Source: JAEXOD01 sp937930275 (GTDB lineage: Bacteria; Bacteroidota; Ignavibacteria; Ignavibacteriales; Melioribacteraceae). Taken from it: a stretch of DNA of 64,000 bases. Made by a program: the position numbers and the translations under genes. Positions within the stretch are counted from its first letter, which is position 1, and each line of letters begins with the position of its first letter. The stretch lies in the NCBI GenBank assembly GCA_036733965.1, contig DAIMZL010000002.1:53337-117336 (forward strand), given 5' to 3'. The notes below the pieces were generated by a model. The model searched no databases. It was not told the origin of the DNA and saw only the letters and a list, made by a program, of their open reading frames with translations. This document shows positions 40,679 to 50,027 of the stretch, in pieces.

Positions 40679-43600
40679 TCACTCATCAAATAATTCTTTA
40701 TCAACATCCACAACTAACAATGGTTTTGCGGGATCTGTTGAAGCTCCTATTTTTATAGCCCAGCTTGTTTTATTAAAAATATCTTCATCCGTAACAAAAT
40801 GAAAATCTAATAATCCATCCGTTTTAATTCCCGTTCGTAAATAATTAAATTCACTTAATGCGGCGCTCCAGCCTTCCAATAAATTTTTTAATGCAGTCAT
40901 TTTATCTTTATTATTTAGTACATGAATGATTAAATCAATATCGCTGCTTGCATTTGCCGTTGCATTTTTAGTACTGCCGAGTATGTAAAAACCTTTAATT
41001 CCAAATTTTTTAACGTCAATACTACCTACAATTTTTTCCGCCATTTTATAACGCCACTTCCAATGGTCTGTTTGGTGTTTTTCAACCACTTCGGTGTACT
41101 GTTCTGTAGGTACATATTCATGAGTAGGAGTAGTTAAATATCCAACAGCTTGATCTACCTCAGCATTCATTAAAACTTTTAACACTAATCCGTTTGTTTG
41201 TTTCGGAACATCTATTATTTTAATAACATCGCCTAAATACTCATATTCAGGTAAAATATCTGCAATATGATTTGAAGATTCTATAAAAAACATTTCGTTA
41301 AAAACAATTCCGTGATCATCCGGATATAGCGGTAAATATCTTATGGAAGCTTCTACCAAATCCTGAAAAAAATGAGTACCAAAAGATAAATCGGGTACAT
41401 AATTCCCCTTTTTTCGAGCAATTTCAATTAAAACGGCAGTATTATTTATATCAGAATACGTTACGTTTACTCCAAGTTTTATATCTCCACGACTTCCCCA
41501 CCTTCCGGGTCCCATTAAAATAAATTGTCTTTTGGGTAACAGTTTATTCAGCTTTCCGACAGCTCTGCCTACTGCCAAATAGTCTTCTTTATTCGGCAAT
41601 TCTCCGTACTTAATCGGATCTACATATACAATGTGGGTAATGTCCTGAACTCTGCCGTTTGATACATATCTATCAGCTGAAAATATAAACTTATCTGACG
41701 AAATTTCTTTTGGAATCGGACTTGGGGCAATGTCTTTCGAGTAACTTTGCGGACGGCATTGCAATAAGTAAAAGTCGGTTCCGTCACTCGCAAATTCAAT
41801 ATCAACGGGTGATTGTATTTTATTTTCAAGTAGCCTTAAAAGCTCCTGTATTTTTTTTATAAATCGAGTGTTATTTATTAAATTATCAAAAGTAATAACT
41901 AAATCATCAGTTTCAAAATCTAACTCAAAACCAATTGGGTTACGTATATGATTTCCTTCTACAACAGAAACCATTTTATGTGCAGAAGGAATTTTGTCTC
42001 CGACTTCTTTTAAAACTTCAAATATATTTTTAGTTTCAAATTCGTTAGTTTCTAAATTAATTACGTCAATTTTAGTCGGGCTATACTTTATTTTCTCTTC
42101 CACCGAAACATTTACAACTAAATTTGGTTGACCCGGTGCTAATAAAATAGGAAAATCATCCCCCACTCTATCAACTGCTCGTGTTCCTAATCCGGGGACT
42201 AATCTAACCAAACCGTCTTCTCTTTTAATTCTGGGAGACCACCTAAATTCATTATTACTAAAAGCAACACCGGCAAATGACGGGAAATAATATTTACCAA
42301 CTTGCGTTCCCACAACCTCTTGAATCATTATTCCCATCTCTTCGTCAAAATCTATTAAATTTCTTTCTGCTCTATACATAATCGGGTCAGGACTAAATAC
42401 CGAAGAATAAACTTCCGCAATTGCATCCATCAAAGCTATTAATCTTTCTTGTTTAGTTCCTCTGTTAGCCAAAAATAATGATTTATATTTACCGGAAAAA
42501 GCCGCACCTATCTGATCTTCCAATAAACTGCTGCTGCGTACTACAATCGGTTTATCACCAAACTCATCCAAGGCAATACTTAAACCTTTTATTATCTCCG
42601 GAGGAAATTCTGCATTTTTAAACACTTGAACAATATGCGGGTATTCTATCCTAACTTCATCAATCTCTTTATACTTTTGTTCAATCACTTCTTCTAAATT
42701 GTTGTATTGTATAAAATGAATCATTGCATCACTTGTAATGTACCAAGTTTTTGGCGTTTTTATCTCGCCATATGTATCAAAATTCATATTATGTTTTTTG
42801 ATAATTTGAGATGCAAGAAAAATTCCGGCACTTTTTCCTCCCAGTTTTCCATGACTTTGAGGTGGAAATATTATTTTATCTATTAATTCAAAAAAATCAT
42901 TTAACGTAACAAATTGCTGAGCAATGCTTATAAAGCCAAGTTGTTCCGTAAAAAATCTCCTTAATAATGCTACTCGTAATCCTTTATCGGCTGAAGGAGA
43001 AAGTTCTATTTTTTCGCTTGTAAGATGATAATACTTTCTTAAAGCATCGCCAATATCTGCTAAAGAAGAGTATAAACTTTCAACTACCTTCATTAAGGAA
43101 CTTGATTTTTCTTCTTGAATCCATTTTTGAATTTTTGCTAATATCTCGTTTTCTTTAAGATATGAATTCGTTAATCTTAATACCGCATCAATATACTCTT
43201 GATTATTTATAGGGGATTTTTTAATCGGTTTATTTTCATCCACTAAAGTACCGTCTTGCGATGTATTTTGGTTACTTGAAGTTTTCATTAATAATTCAGC
43301 TTCTTCAATACCGCTCCAGCACATTAAATATAGTAACTTACGAATAATACTTTTAAAAAGTTTTGGATCAGTCTTTTTTAACATATCCAATATTATTATC
43401 CATTCAGCTTTATTCTCCCCTTCCGATCTATTTTTAACCAAATCTAAATCACTAAATACCGATTTTAATTTTCTATGAAGTATGAAAAAGCCGATTCTGT
43501 GCGATATGGTACTTAATAATTTTTTTTCTGTCTTAAAAAATGGTCCCTCATCCGACTGGGGCATTTCTTTCATATAATAAACATTAACAGAACCGATAAT

Positions 43601-43876
43601 TTTATCTTGAACAGTAATATCAGTAGATAAACACCAGGGTGTTTCTCTAAATTTATTACTCATGTAAACTCTATCTTCGTAAAAAATTTGAACTTCTGTT
43701 ATTGTGGGGTATTGAAAACCTGTCGGCAGGACTTTTGAAATATTTTTTAGTGCATCATCAATTGAAATTTCGTTATTTCCCAATATTTCTTCAATATTAA
43801 ATAAACAGTTTAATTCCTTTGCTCTTTCTTGCAAGTCATTAATTAAACCTTCAATATTTGAGTGCAAATCTGTCAT
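40679..43876 (-). CDS. GAF-like / PEP-synthase-like ATP-binding / nucleotidyltransferase fusion
   Basis: A 1,065-residue protein. Residues about 10-140 resemble a GAF-type sensory domain (WCLSTDITVQDKIIGSVNVYYM). A helical linker runs to about 340. Residues about 340-710 match the PEP/pyruvate-binding ATP domain of PEP synthase and PPDK (GKLGGKSAG, IVVRSSSLLEDQIGAAFSGKY, DIEFASDGTDFYLLQCRPQS). A conserved stretch (GPGRWGSRGD, SFGTHFFQDLVE) follows. Residues about 960-1,050 are a Pol-beta-type nucleotidyltransferase with GS-x10-DID (967-981) and a third Asp in LLDFHFV. No swivelling phosphohistidine domain or PEP-forming barrel is seen, so it is not a PEP synthase. It probably senses a signal and transfers phosphate or nucleotide to an unknown target. 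Confidence 0.85.
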   Translation of the reverse strand: MTDLHSNIEGLINDLQERAKELNCLFNIEEILGNNEISIDDALKNISKVLPTGFQYPTITEVQIFYEDRVYMSNKFRETPWCLSTDITVQDKIIGSVNVYYMKEMPQSDEGPFFKTEKKLLSTISHRIGFFILHRKLKSVFSDLDLVKNRSEGENKAEWIIILDMLKKTDPKLFKSIIRKLLYLMCWSGIEEAELLMKTSSNQNTSQDGTLVDENKPIKKSPINNQEYIDAVLRLTNSYLKENEILAKIQKWIQEEKSSSLMKVVESLYSSLADIGDALRKYYHLTSEKIELSPSADKGLRVALLRRFFTEQLGFISIAQQFVTLNDFFELIDKIIFPPQSHGKLGGKSAGIFLASQIIKKHNMNFDTYGEIKTPKTWYITSDAMIHFIQYNNLEEVIEQKYKEIDEVRIEYPHIVQVFKNAEFPPEIIKGLSIALDEFGDKPIVVRSSSLLEDQIGAAFSGKYKSLFLANRGTKQERLIALMDAIAEVYSSVFSPDPIMYRAERNLIDFDEEMGIMIQEVVGTQVGKYYFPSFAGVAFSNNEFRWSPRIKREDGLVRLVPGLGTRAVDRVGDDFPILLAPGQPNLVVNVSVEEKIKYSPTKIDVINLETNEFETKNIFEVLKEVGDKIPSAHKMVSVVEGNHIRNPIGFELDFETDDLVITFDNLINNTRFIKKIQELLRLLENKIQSPVDIEFASDGTDFYLLQCRPQSYSKDIAPSPIPKEISSDKFIFSADRYVSNGRVQDITHIVYVDPIKYGELPNKEDYLAVGRAVGKLNKLLPKRQFILMGPGRWGSRGDIKLGVNVTYSDINNTAVLIEIARKKGNYVPDLSFGTHFFQDLVEASIRYLPLYPDDHGIVFNEMFFIESSNHIADILPEYEYLGDVIKIIDVPKQTNGLVLKVLMNAEVDQAVGYLTTPTHEYVPTEQYTEVVEKHQTDHWKWRYKMAEKIVGSIDVKKFGIKGFYILGSTKNATANASSDIDLIIHVLNNKDKMTALKNLLEGWSAALSEFNYLRTGIKTDGLLDFHFVTDEDIFNKTSWAIKIGASTDPAKPLLVVDVDKELFDE

Positions 43877-43890
43877 TTTTACCCCTTTAA

Positions 43891-43979
43891 AATAAAAAAC
43901 CGGTTATATTAAATTTTCTTATCTCGTTAATAATATTATAAAAAATATTCAATAAAACAAGAATTTTATATAACCGGTT
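43891..43979 (-). terminator. Long-looped terminator after gdhA
   Basis: A perfect 12-bp inverted repeat, AACCGGTTATAT (43898-43909) and ATATAACCGGTT (43968-43979), is extended by an imperfect AT stem. It encloses a loop of about 45-58 nt. On the minus strand the second arm is followed by TTTTTTATTTT, as in an intrinsic terminator for gdhA. The loop is far longer than usual, and each arm contains the palindrome AACCGGTT. Confidence 0.6.
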
Positions 43980-44020
43980 GTTAAAAACTATAATTAGATT
44001 ATTTCAAATTAGAATTTATA

Positions 44021-45307
44021 TTATACCCAACCTCTTTCCTTGCATGCCGAAGCAACGCGCTGAATAGAGATTACATAAGCTGCATCACGCATATATAAAT
44101 TACGTTTTCTTGCCAATTCGCTTACTGCTAAATATGCTTTTGTCATTTTCTGATCTAATTTTGTAAGAACTTCATCTTTTTCCCAGAAATAGTTCATATT
44201 ACATTGTACTTGTTCAAAGTAGCTGCAAGTTACGCCGCCTGCATTTGCCAAAAAGTCAGGAATAACAAAAATTCCTCTTTCGTGTAACACTTTATCAGCT
44301 TCGGGTCTTGTAGGTCCGTTAGCACCTTCGGCAATAATTTTAACTCTTGGTTTTATTTTATTTACGTTATCTTCGCGTATTTGGTTTTCAATAGCTGCAG
44401 GAATTAAAACATCAACATCTTGTTCCATCCAAGCTTCAGCATCCAAAATTTCGTATCCTAATCCTTTTGCTTTTTCTTTATCAATACCGCCAAATTTATC
44501 GGTAATTGCCATTAATTCTTCTAAATTAACACCGGCAAGCTTTCTGTAAGTATAAGAAGCTTTATCTTTATGATCCCAGCAAGCAACTGCAACAACTTTT
44601 CCGCCTAATTGCGTAAACAATTGAATAGCGTACTGAGCTACGTTTCCAAAACCTTGAACACTTGCAACAGTATTTTTTATATCCATACCGTGTTCACGAA
44701 TAGCTTCGCGTAATGTATAAATAACGCCATAACCGGTAGCTTCTGTTCTGCCTAACGAACCGCCCATTCCGACAGGTTTACCGGTAATCAATCCCGGATA
44801 TTTTTCCCCTTTAATTGTTTCATATTCATCAAGCATCCATAACATGTGTTGACCGTTTGTCATTACGTCAGGAGCAGGAACGTCACGTAACGGACCAACA
44901 TCTTTATGTAATTGACGAATAAATCCACGACAAATTTTTTCTTGTTCAACAAGACTTAAATTATGAGGATCGCAAATAACTCCTCCTTTTCCACCGCCTA
45001 ATGGAATGTCAACTACCGCACATTTCCATGTCATCCACATTGCCAATGCACGTACTGTATCAACTGTTTCTTGTGGGTGAAAGCGTATTCCGCCTTTGGC
45101 AGGTCCTCTTGCATCGTTATGCTGTATTCTAAAGCCTTTAAATACTTTTACATTTCCGTCATCCATGCGTACCGGAATGCTAAAATGATACTCTCTTAAC
45201 GGATTTCTTAATATTTCTCGGGTCCCTTCGTCCAACGAGAGTATATCAGCTACCTTATCAAATTGAGCTTGTGCCATTTCGAAGGGGTTAAATTCTTTAC
45301 TACTCAT
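44021..45307 (-). CDS. gdhA: Glutamate dehydrogenase
   Basis: A 428-residue protein of the Glu/Leu/Phe/Val dehydrogenase family with RIQHNDARGPAKGGIRFHP, active-site VVDIPLGGGKGGVICDP (K107), and the NAD(P)-binding VASVQGFGNVAQYAIQL. It interconverts glutamate and 2-oxoglutarate plus ammonia. The hexameric GDH type of about 420 residues fits. The Asp/Glu preference at the end of the Rossmann strand does not settle the cofactor. It is monocistronic, with a long AT-rich upstream region and its own terminator. Confidence 0.95.
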   Translation of the reverse strand: MSSKEFNPFEMAQAQFDKVADILSLDEGTREILRNPLREYHFSIPVRMDDGNVKVFKGFRIQHNDARGPAKGGIRFHPQETVDTVRALAMWMTWKCAVVDIPLGGGKGGVICDPHNLSLVEQEKICRGFIRQLHKDVGPLRDVPAPDVMTNGQHMLWMLDEYETIKGEKYPGLITGKPVGMGGSLGRTEATGYGVIYTLREAIREHGMDIKNTVASVQGFGNVAQYAIQLFTQLGGKVVAVACWDHKDKASYTYRKLAGVNLEELMAITDKFGGIDKEKAKGLGYEILDAEAWMEQDVDVLIPAAIENQIREDNVNKIKPRVKIIAEGANGPTRPEADKVLHERGIFVIPDFLANAGGVTCSYFEQVQCNMNYFWEKDEVLTKLDQKMTKAYLAVSELARKRNLYMRDAAYVISIQRVASACKERGWV

Positions 45308-45920
45308 ATCATCTCCAAATAGATTATTTTTTTTGTCGGATTTAAGCTATTTTTACTAATAAAATATACTCTTATCCGTTTTATTAACATAGAAAAAATA
45401 TACAATCTTATTGTAATCTGCAAGCACTTTTTTTGTTTTTTTTATTATTTTTTAACTTTATTTTGTTGCTTTTTAATTTTTATTATTTTATCTTACCTTG
45501 TTAAATAAACAGCCGTAATTTATTTATTTATAATAAGTTAGCATTTTATTAAAAACGCATATTTATTCATTAAGCGATATTCCGATAACAAATAATTTAA
45601 TTATTTATTCCTCATCTTATAAATTACTTTTTTTATTATTTTTCTCCTTCCTTAATATTCTTCCGTTTTTATTAATAAAAGTTTAACTTATTTTCATTTT
45701 AATGAATATTTACCAAGAAAATAAAATAAGAGAATTTTAATTTTATTCTTTAGTATAAGTTTTTTTACCCAAATTTTTAGTGGTTTTAAATAAAAATTTA
45801 ACTAAATGCCTAAATTTTGAATAAAATGTATTTATTTAATTATTAGTGTTAATATTTTCCATTCTTAAAATTTTATCTATTCTAAGTTTTATTCAATACT
45901 TATAATTTCAAAGACTTCAA
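45308..45920. other. AT-rich intergenic region with candidate gdhA promoter
   Basis: About 610 nt with no convincing gene on either strand; reading frames are short and broken. The only candidate signal is a minus-strand promoter, TTGCAG (45423-45418), 17 nt, TATTTT (45400-45395), about 90 nt before the gdhA start. The remainder is mostly A/T homopolymer-like sequence with scattered stops. Confidence 0.4.
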
Positions 45921-45951
45921 AAAAAAAGACGCCCCAAAGGAGCGTCTTTTT
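45921..45951 (-). terminator. Rho-independent terminator of the secreted protein gene
   Basis: On the minus strand, stem GACGCTCC / GGGGCGTC (45946-45928, one G-T pair, loop TTT) flanked by AAAAA and a long T-run. It lies 24 nt after the stop at 45975. Confidence 0.93.
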
Positions 45952-45974
45952 AAACAATGTTTATTTATAGATAA

Positions 45975-48900
45975 TTACTTCAATAACATCATTTTTTTAG
46001 CAATCGAGTATGTTTCACCGTTTAATACGTTAGTTGCGGATAAACGATAAATATACATTCCTGAAGCCAAATTATTGTTTAACAATTCGGAATTGAATTC
46101 CATACTGTACGAACCGGCTGTTTTAACTTCATTTACTAAAGTAACAACTTTTTCGCCGCTAATTGAATAAACATCTAACTTTACGTTGCTTGTAAACGGA
46201 ATTGCATAATTAATTTTTGTACTTGGGTTAAACGGATTTGGATAGTTTTGTTCGAGTACAAAAGCTTTTGGCAAAGCGTTTTCAATAGTAACTACATCAC
46301 TAAAATCAAACGAACCGTCAAAATCAACTTGTCTTAATCTGTAACTAATATTAGTAGAATTAACATCTGTTAAATCATCCATAAAAGAATAGATTGTAAT
46401 TTCGGTTGAATTACCTTTACCGGCTCTAAATCCGATATTTGTCCATTCACCGTCATCAAGTTTTCTTTGTATTTCAAATCCTAAGTTGTTTGTTTCTGTA
46501 GCTGTTTTCCATGATAAATCAACAACTTTTCCGTTTGCTTTAGCAGAAAATGAAGTTAATTCAACAGGAATTATTGAACCCATTGTGCTCTTTAGTATTA
46601 ATCCGGCAGGTCCTACTGCTAAACCGTTTACTGCATCTCTATAAACTTTTATAGCATTAACACCTGATACGGAGGTTGGTAATCTATCAGAAACCCAAGT
46701 AGTACCGAAATCAGTTGAGTGTAAAATACCGTTTGAAAAAGTACCTACCCAAACATATGGAGTACCGTCAATAAAATCGGCTAAGTTTGCTGTTGCAGTA
46801 ACTGGGAAATTTGTTACTGTCCAAGTTGTACCGCCGTTTACTGTTTTCATAACTTTACCGCCTGTAGTAGATCCGTCATTTACAACTGCAATACCGTTAT
46901 TTGCATCGCTAAACGCAACACCGTAACTATTAACGCTTGAACCTGTTGCACCGCTTGTCCAAGGACCTTCGAGACCGGTACTTGATTTGTAAATTTTGGT
47001 TTTATTAGTACCAAACCATACGTTTGTACCAATTCTATCGTAAGCACAGTTCCATCCGGCTTCACCGCTTGCAGCAGCTAAAGAAGTTGCTAAAGCCCAT
47101 GTAACACCGCCGTCCGTACTCTTTAATAATCTCCATACGCTACTTGTAGGGTCACCTTGTGCATATGCTAAATTTTCATCAACAAAATCAACAACGTTAA
47201 TAAAACTTCCGCTGTTTGTAGATACTTTTGTCCAAGTCGTTCCGCCGTCTGCCGTTCTCCAGATATTACCGCTACCGTCACCGGCAATTGCAGTTGTAGC
47301 AGAAATACCGGAAATTGCATAAAGATCTGGATTTCCTGTAACATTAGTAACTTTTGACCATGTAGTACCGCCATCTAAACTGCGTAATACAACACCGGCA
47401 TCACCGCATATCCAAGCAATTTGCGTAGTTACAATTGATAGAGCTGTTAAATCTGTTGTAACCGGTGAAGTTACAACTTCCCAATCAAATTGATTGGTTT
47501 GAGTACTAATTGTAAAAGTACCGTTGCTTGCATCATTAATTGAAGCGTTAGTAACATCACTTATTCTTACCAAACATAATCCGCTTGGTGTATTTGGAAC
47601 GGTATAAGCATATGTTCCTAATGCTGCGGATACACTTGCGGCAATCGTAGTCCATGTAGTACCGTTATCAATTGAAATTTCAATTTTAACATTAGCTACA
47701 TTCTGATTTGTCCAAGTAATATTTTGCGAAGTACCAACTACCCAATGTTCACCGCCGTCAGGTGCGGTTACAGTAACCGAATTATTAACCGTAGCAAAAG
47801 TTAATTCGCCTATCCAGCTTCCCCATGTATTTGTAGAAGAAGTATATTCGGTTAAAATATATATTTTTTCAGGGGCTGAAGGGTCTGTCCAAGCACCGTT
47901 ATAATCTCCCCATCTGTTTCTATCGCCGCCAAATGTTTTATAATATGTTCCGTTACCCGCTTTAAGTAGTTTGCTACCGGTTAAAGTATTTGAACCTGCA
48001 GGTTTTGACGTATAATATGCTCCGGCATATTCTGTTGTTCCCGATCTTGTATAAGTTATTACAACGTTATCGTTATTATCAACCGAAACAGCTGGATAAT
48101 AGTGGAAATAAGTATCACTTCCCATAGCAACGTCCGTAACGGCAGTATTTGTAGATAAGTTTATTTTACAATATCTAACAGCAGAATATAATCCGCTTGT
48201 ACCGCTTTTAACCGAATGAACTAAATGAAGCATTCCGTTTTTAACTACAGGTTCGTTTCTTAAATTGCTGCTACCGCCGTCAATTGTGTTTGATGAACCT
48301 AATTGACCTGCATCGTTAGCATCCGTATAAGCAGTTACCGGAACTTGAACAGCAGTTAAGGTAGGATTTGTTAAAGGATTTGTTAACTTATAAACTATAA
48401 AGTAGTTTCCTGTTACATAAGGCGAATTGTTTACCAGGTAATATTCGCTTGATGTATCGTAATTACGAGTTGGTCTCAATCCAAAAACGTTTACTACAGG
48501 AGATGGATTTTTGATATCCCATAAATCTTTCCAATTTACAACACCGGGAGTTGCTGCATACAAATTTGCTTTGTTAATTATTCTAACTTTTGAATAACTG
48601 AACGAACCGGCAAATGTAAATTGATTTGATGTAATATAAATTGCATTCTGATCAAACCCAACACCTTGATAATCTGCCCAGTTTCCTGCGCTTGTATTAC
48701 CGTTTGTGTTTGAAGGTAATTTCCAGTTAAACCATACTCCGTTCGGATCCGAATCGTCCGAAACTGATATCATAAAATATGATGTGGATGTTTGAACCGA
48801 TAACCATACCATAACCCAGCGATTTGCAAAATGATCATAAATCACTTTAGGGTCAAACGGATCTGAATTAGACATAGTAGTATTATACCACGTATTAGCT

Positions 48901-49352
48901 TCAATAGTCTTTTGAACTACACCGCTTTTATCAAGAATTCTAAATCTTGAGTTAACGGTTGCGATAATGTGGTTAGGACCTACTGCTAAATAAGGATCCG
49001 GTGGAATGTAATAACCTTGATCAGGTATCCCTTGAAAATTTTTGGTAAGTTGAAAATCGCCGTCTTTTGGCTTTTCTTCAACACCTATTAAAGGATCTGC
49101 TACATAGTTTGAGCCTTCCAAACCTAAAGGTCTGATACCGTCATCAATATCGGGTAATTTCATTACCGTCAATTTGTTTTGGATCGGTTTGGGTTTGAAT
49201 CCCGGAGGCAAGTTTTCACCATCGGTAAAACTGCTGGTGTTTACCGTTACCCCGGAACTGACACTACCATCGGCAGGTCCCTGAAATATCTGACCGTATA
49301 AAGCCAGACTGAAAAACAAGCATAAAATTACCGATTTAGTAAATATTTTCAT
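45975..49352 (-). CDS. Large secreted protein with beta-propeller repeats and C-terminal sorting module
   Basis: A 1,125-residue protein with a signal peptide (MKIFTKSVILCLFFSLALYG). The N-terminal half (about 90-520) is a propeller-like domain (WADYQGVGFDQNAIYITSNQF, RWGDYNGAW). A short Ig-like segment follows (about 525-610, VTVTAPDGGEHWVVGTSQNITW). Residues about 620-920 carry BNR/YCF48-type repeats with SLDGGTTWSKV, TADGGTTWTKV, STDGGVTWALA and NGGTTWTVT. After a further beta domain, residues 1035-1125 (QNYPNPFNPSTKINYAIP...) form the sorting module that directs outer-membrane secretion in Bacteroidota and Ignavibacteria. Likely a cell-surface or released protein; ligand unknown. The secretion machinery is not in the window. 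Confidence 0.88.
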   Translation of the reverse strand: MKIFTKSVILCLFFSLALYGQIFQGPADGSVSSGVTVNTSSFTDGENLPPGFKPKPIQNKLTVMKLPDIDDGIRPLGLEGSNYVADPLIGVEEKPKDGDFQLTKNFQGIPDQGYYIPPDPYLAVGPNHIIATVNSRFRILDKSGVVQKTIEANTWYNTTMSNSDPFDPKVIYDHFANRWVMVWLSVQTSTSYFMISVSDDSDPNGVWFNWKLPSNTNGNTSAGNWADYQGVGFDQNAIYITSNQFTFAGSFSYSKVRIINKANLYAATPGVVNWKDLWDIKNPSPVVNVFGLRPTRNYDTSSEYYLVNNSPYVTGNYFIVYKLTNPLTNPTLTAVQVPVTAYTDANDAGQLGSSNTIDGGSSNLRNEPVVKNGMLHLVHSVKSGTSGLYSAVRYCKINLSTNTAVTDVAMGSDTYFHYYPAVSVDNNDNVVITYTRSGTTEYAGAYYTSKPAGSNTLTGSKLLKAGNGTYYKTFGGDRNRWGDYNGAWTDPSAPEKIYILTEYTSSTNTWGSWIGELTFATVNNSVTVTAPDGGEHWVVGTSQNITWTNQNVANVKIEISIDNGTTWTTIAASVSAALGTYAYTVPNTPSGLCLVRISDVTNASINDASNGTFTISTQTNQFDWEVVTSPVTTDLTALSIVTTQIAWICGDAGVVLRSLDGGTTWSKVTNVTGNPDLYAISGISATTAIAGDGSGNIWRTADGGTTWTKVSTNSGSFINVVDFVDENLAYAQGDPTSSVWRLLKSTDGGVTWALATSLAAASGEAGWNCAYDRIGTNVWFGTNKTKIYKSSTGLEGPWTSGATGSSVNSYGVAFSDANNGIAVVNDGSTTGGKVMKTVNGGTTWTVTNFPVTATANLADFIDGTPYVWVGTFSNGILHSTDFGTTWVSDRLPTSVSGVNAIKVYRDAVNGLAVGPAGLILKSTMGSIIPVELTSFSAKANGKVVDLSWKTATETNNLGFEIQRKLDDGEWTNIGFRAGKGNSTEITIYSFMDDLTDVNSTNISYRLRQVDFDGSFDFSDVVTIENALPKAFVLEQNYPNPFNPSTKINYAIPFTSNVKLDVYSISGEKVVTLVNEVKTAGSYSMEFNSELLNNNLASGMYIYRLSATNVLNGETYSIAKKMMLLK

Positions 49353-49466
49353 GCTTTCCCCATTTTGTTAATGAATAAGTTAGTTAGTTTGTTATTTATT
49401 ATAATCTTTACAAAATACAAAATTATTTATCAATAAAAAATAGTTTACCCAATATTTAAAATAAAA

Positions 49467-49485
49467 AAGCCCCGCTAAGGGGCTT
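49467..49485 (-). terminator. Rho-independent terminator of the ferredoxin gene
   Basis: Stem AAGCCCC (49467-49473) / GGGGCTT (49479-49485) with a 5-nt loop, followed on the minus strand by TTTTTTATTTT. It lies 22 nt after the ferredoxin stop. Confidence 0.92.
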
Positions 49486-49507
49486 CAATATTTAAATAAT
49501 AAGAATT

Positions 49508-49807
49508 TTATCTTCCTATTTCATCCAAATGTGCTTTTTTAGCTAAAAGCTGTTCTTCTGTTTCGGGATTATTAGGATCTTTTACGATTGCTTCTGTAGG
49601 GCACTGTCCAATACATTGTGGTTCATCAAAAAAACCTACACATTCTGTACATTTGTCGGGAACAACATAAGTATGTTCATCGCTTAATGCCGGATGCTCT
49701 ATTCCACCCATAGTGTAAGGAGTACCTGCTGAGTATATTGCCATATTTGGGCATTCTGCTTCACATGCACCGCAAGAGATACATTCGTCTGTTATCATTA
49801 CTGCCAT
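49508..49807 (-). CDS. 2[4Fe-4S] ferredoxin, YfhL type
   Basis: A 99-residue protein with two cluster-binding motifs: C9-x2-C12-x2-C15-x3-C19-P (CISCGACEAECP) and C53-x2-C56-x8-C65-x3-C69-P (CTECVGFFDEPQCIGQCP). The longer second loop is typical of the YfhL/Allochromatium-type ferredoxins. It carries low-potential electrons in the cytoplasm. It is a single-gene unit with its own terminator; the AGGAAG upstream of ATG 49807 is a good ribosome-binding site. Confidence 0.95.
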   Translation of the reverse strand: MAVMITDECISCGACEAECPNMAIYSAGTPYTMGGIEHPALSDEHTYVVPDKCTECVGFFDEPQCIGQCPTEAIVKDPNNPETEEQLLAKKAHLDEIGR

Positions 49808-50027
49808 AACTACTTCCTCTTAAGATTTTATAAAATAAAAAAATTCGTTCTTTAAATATACTTTATTTTCACTAAATTCAAAAATTAAATTTTATATCAA
49901 CGTCTTATTTAATTTACCGAGAATATAACCGCATTCACCGATTTATTTTTTTCTGTTTTCTGTTTGTTAATTATTTTTACTGTAGAAAATTTAATTAATT
50001 GTTATAAATTACATTGAGGTAAATAAA

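Noticed and set aside
40679..43876. PEP synthase or pyruvate phosphate dikinase
   Set aside because: Only the nucleotide-binding part is present; the phosphohistidine and PEP-utilising catalytic domains are not seen.
46880..47374. Second-frame minus-strand frames inside the secreted protein gene
   Set aside because: Out-of-frame shadows of repeated codons in the BNR repeats; no start signals.
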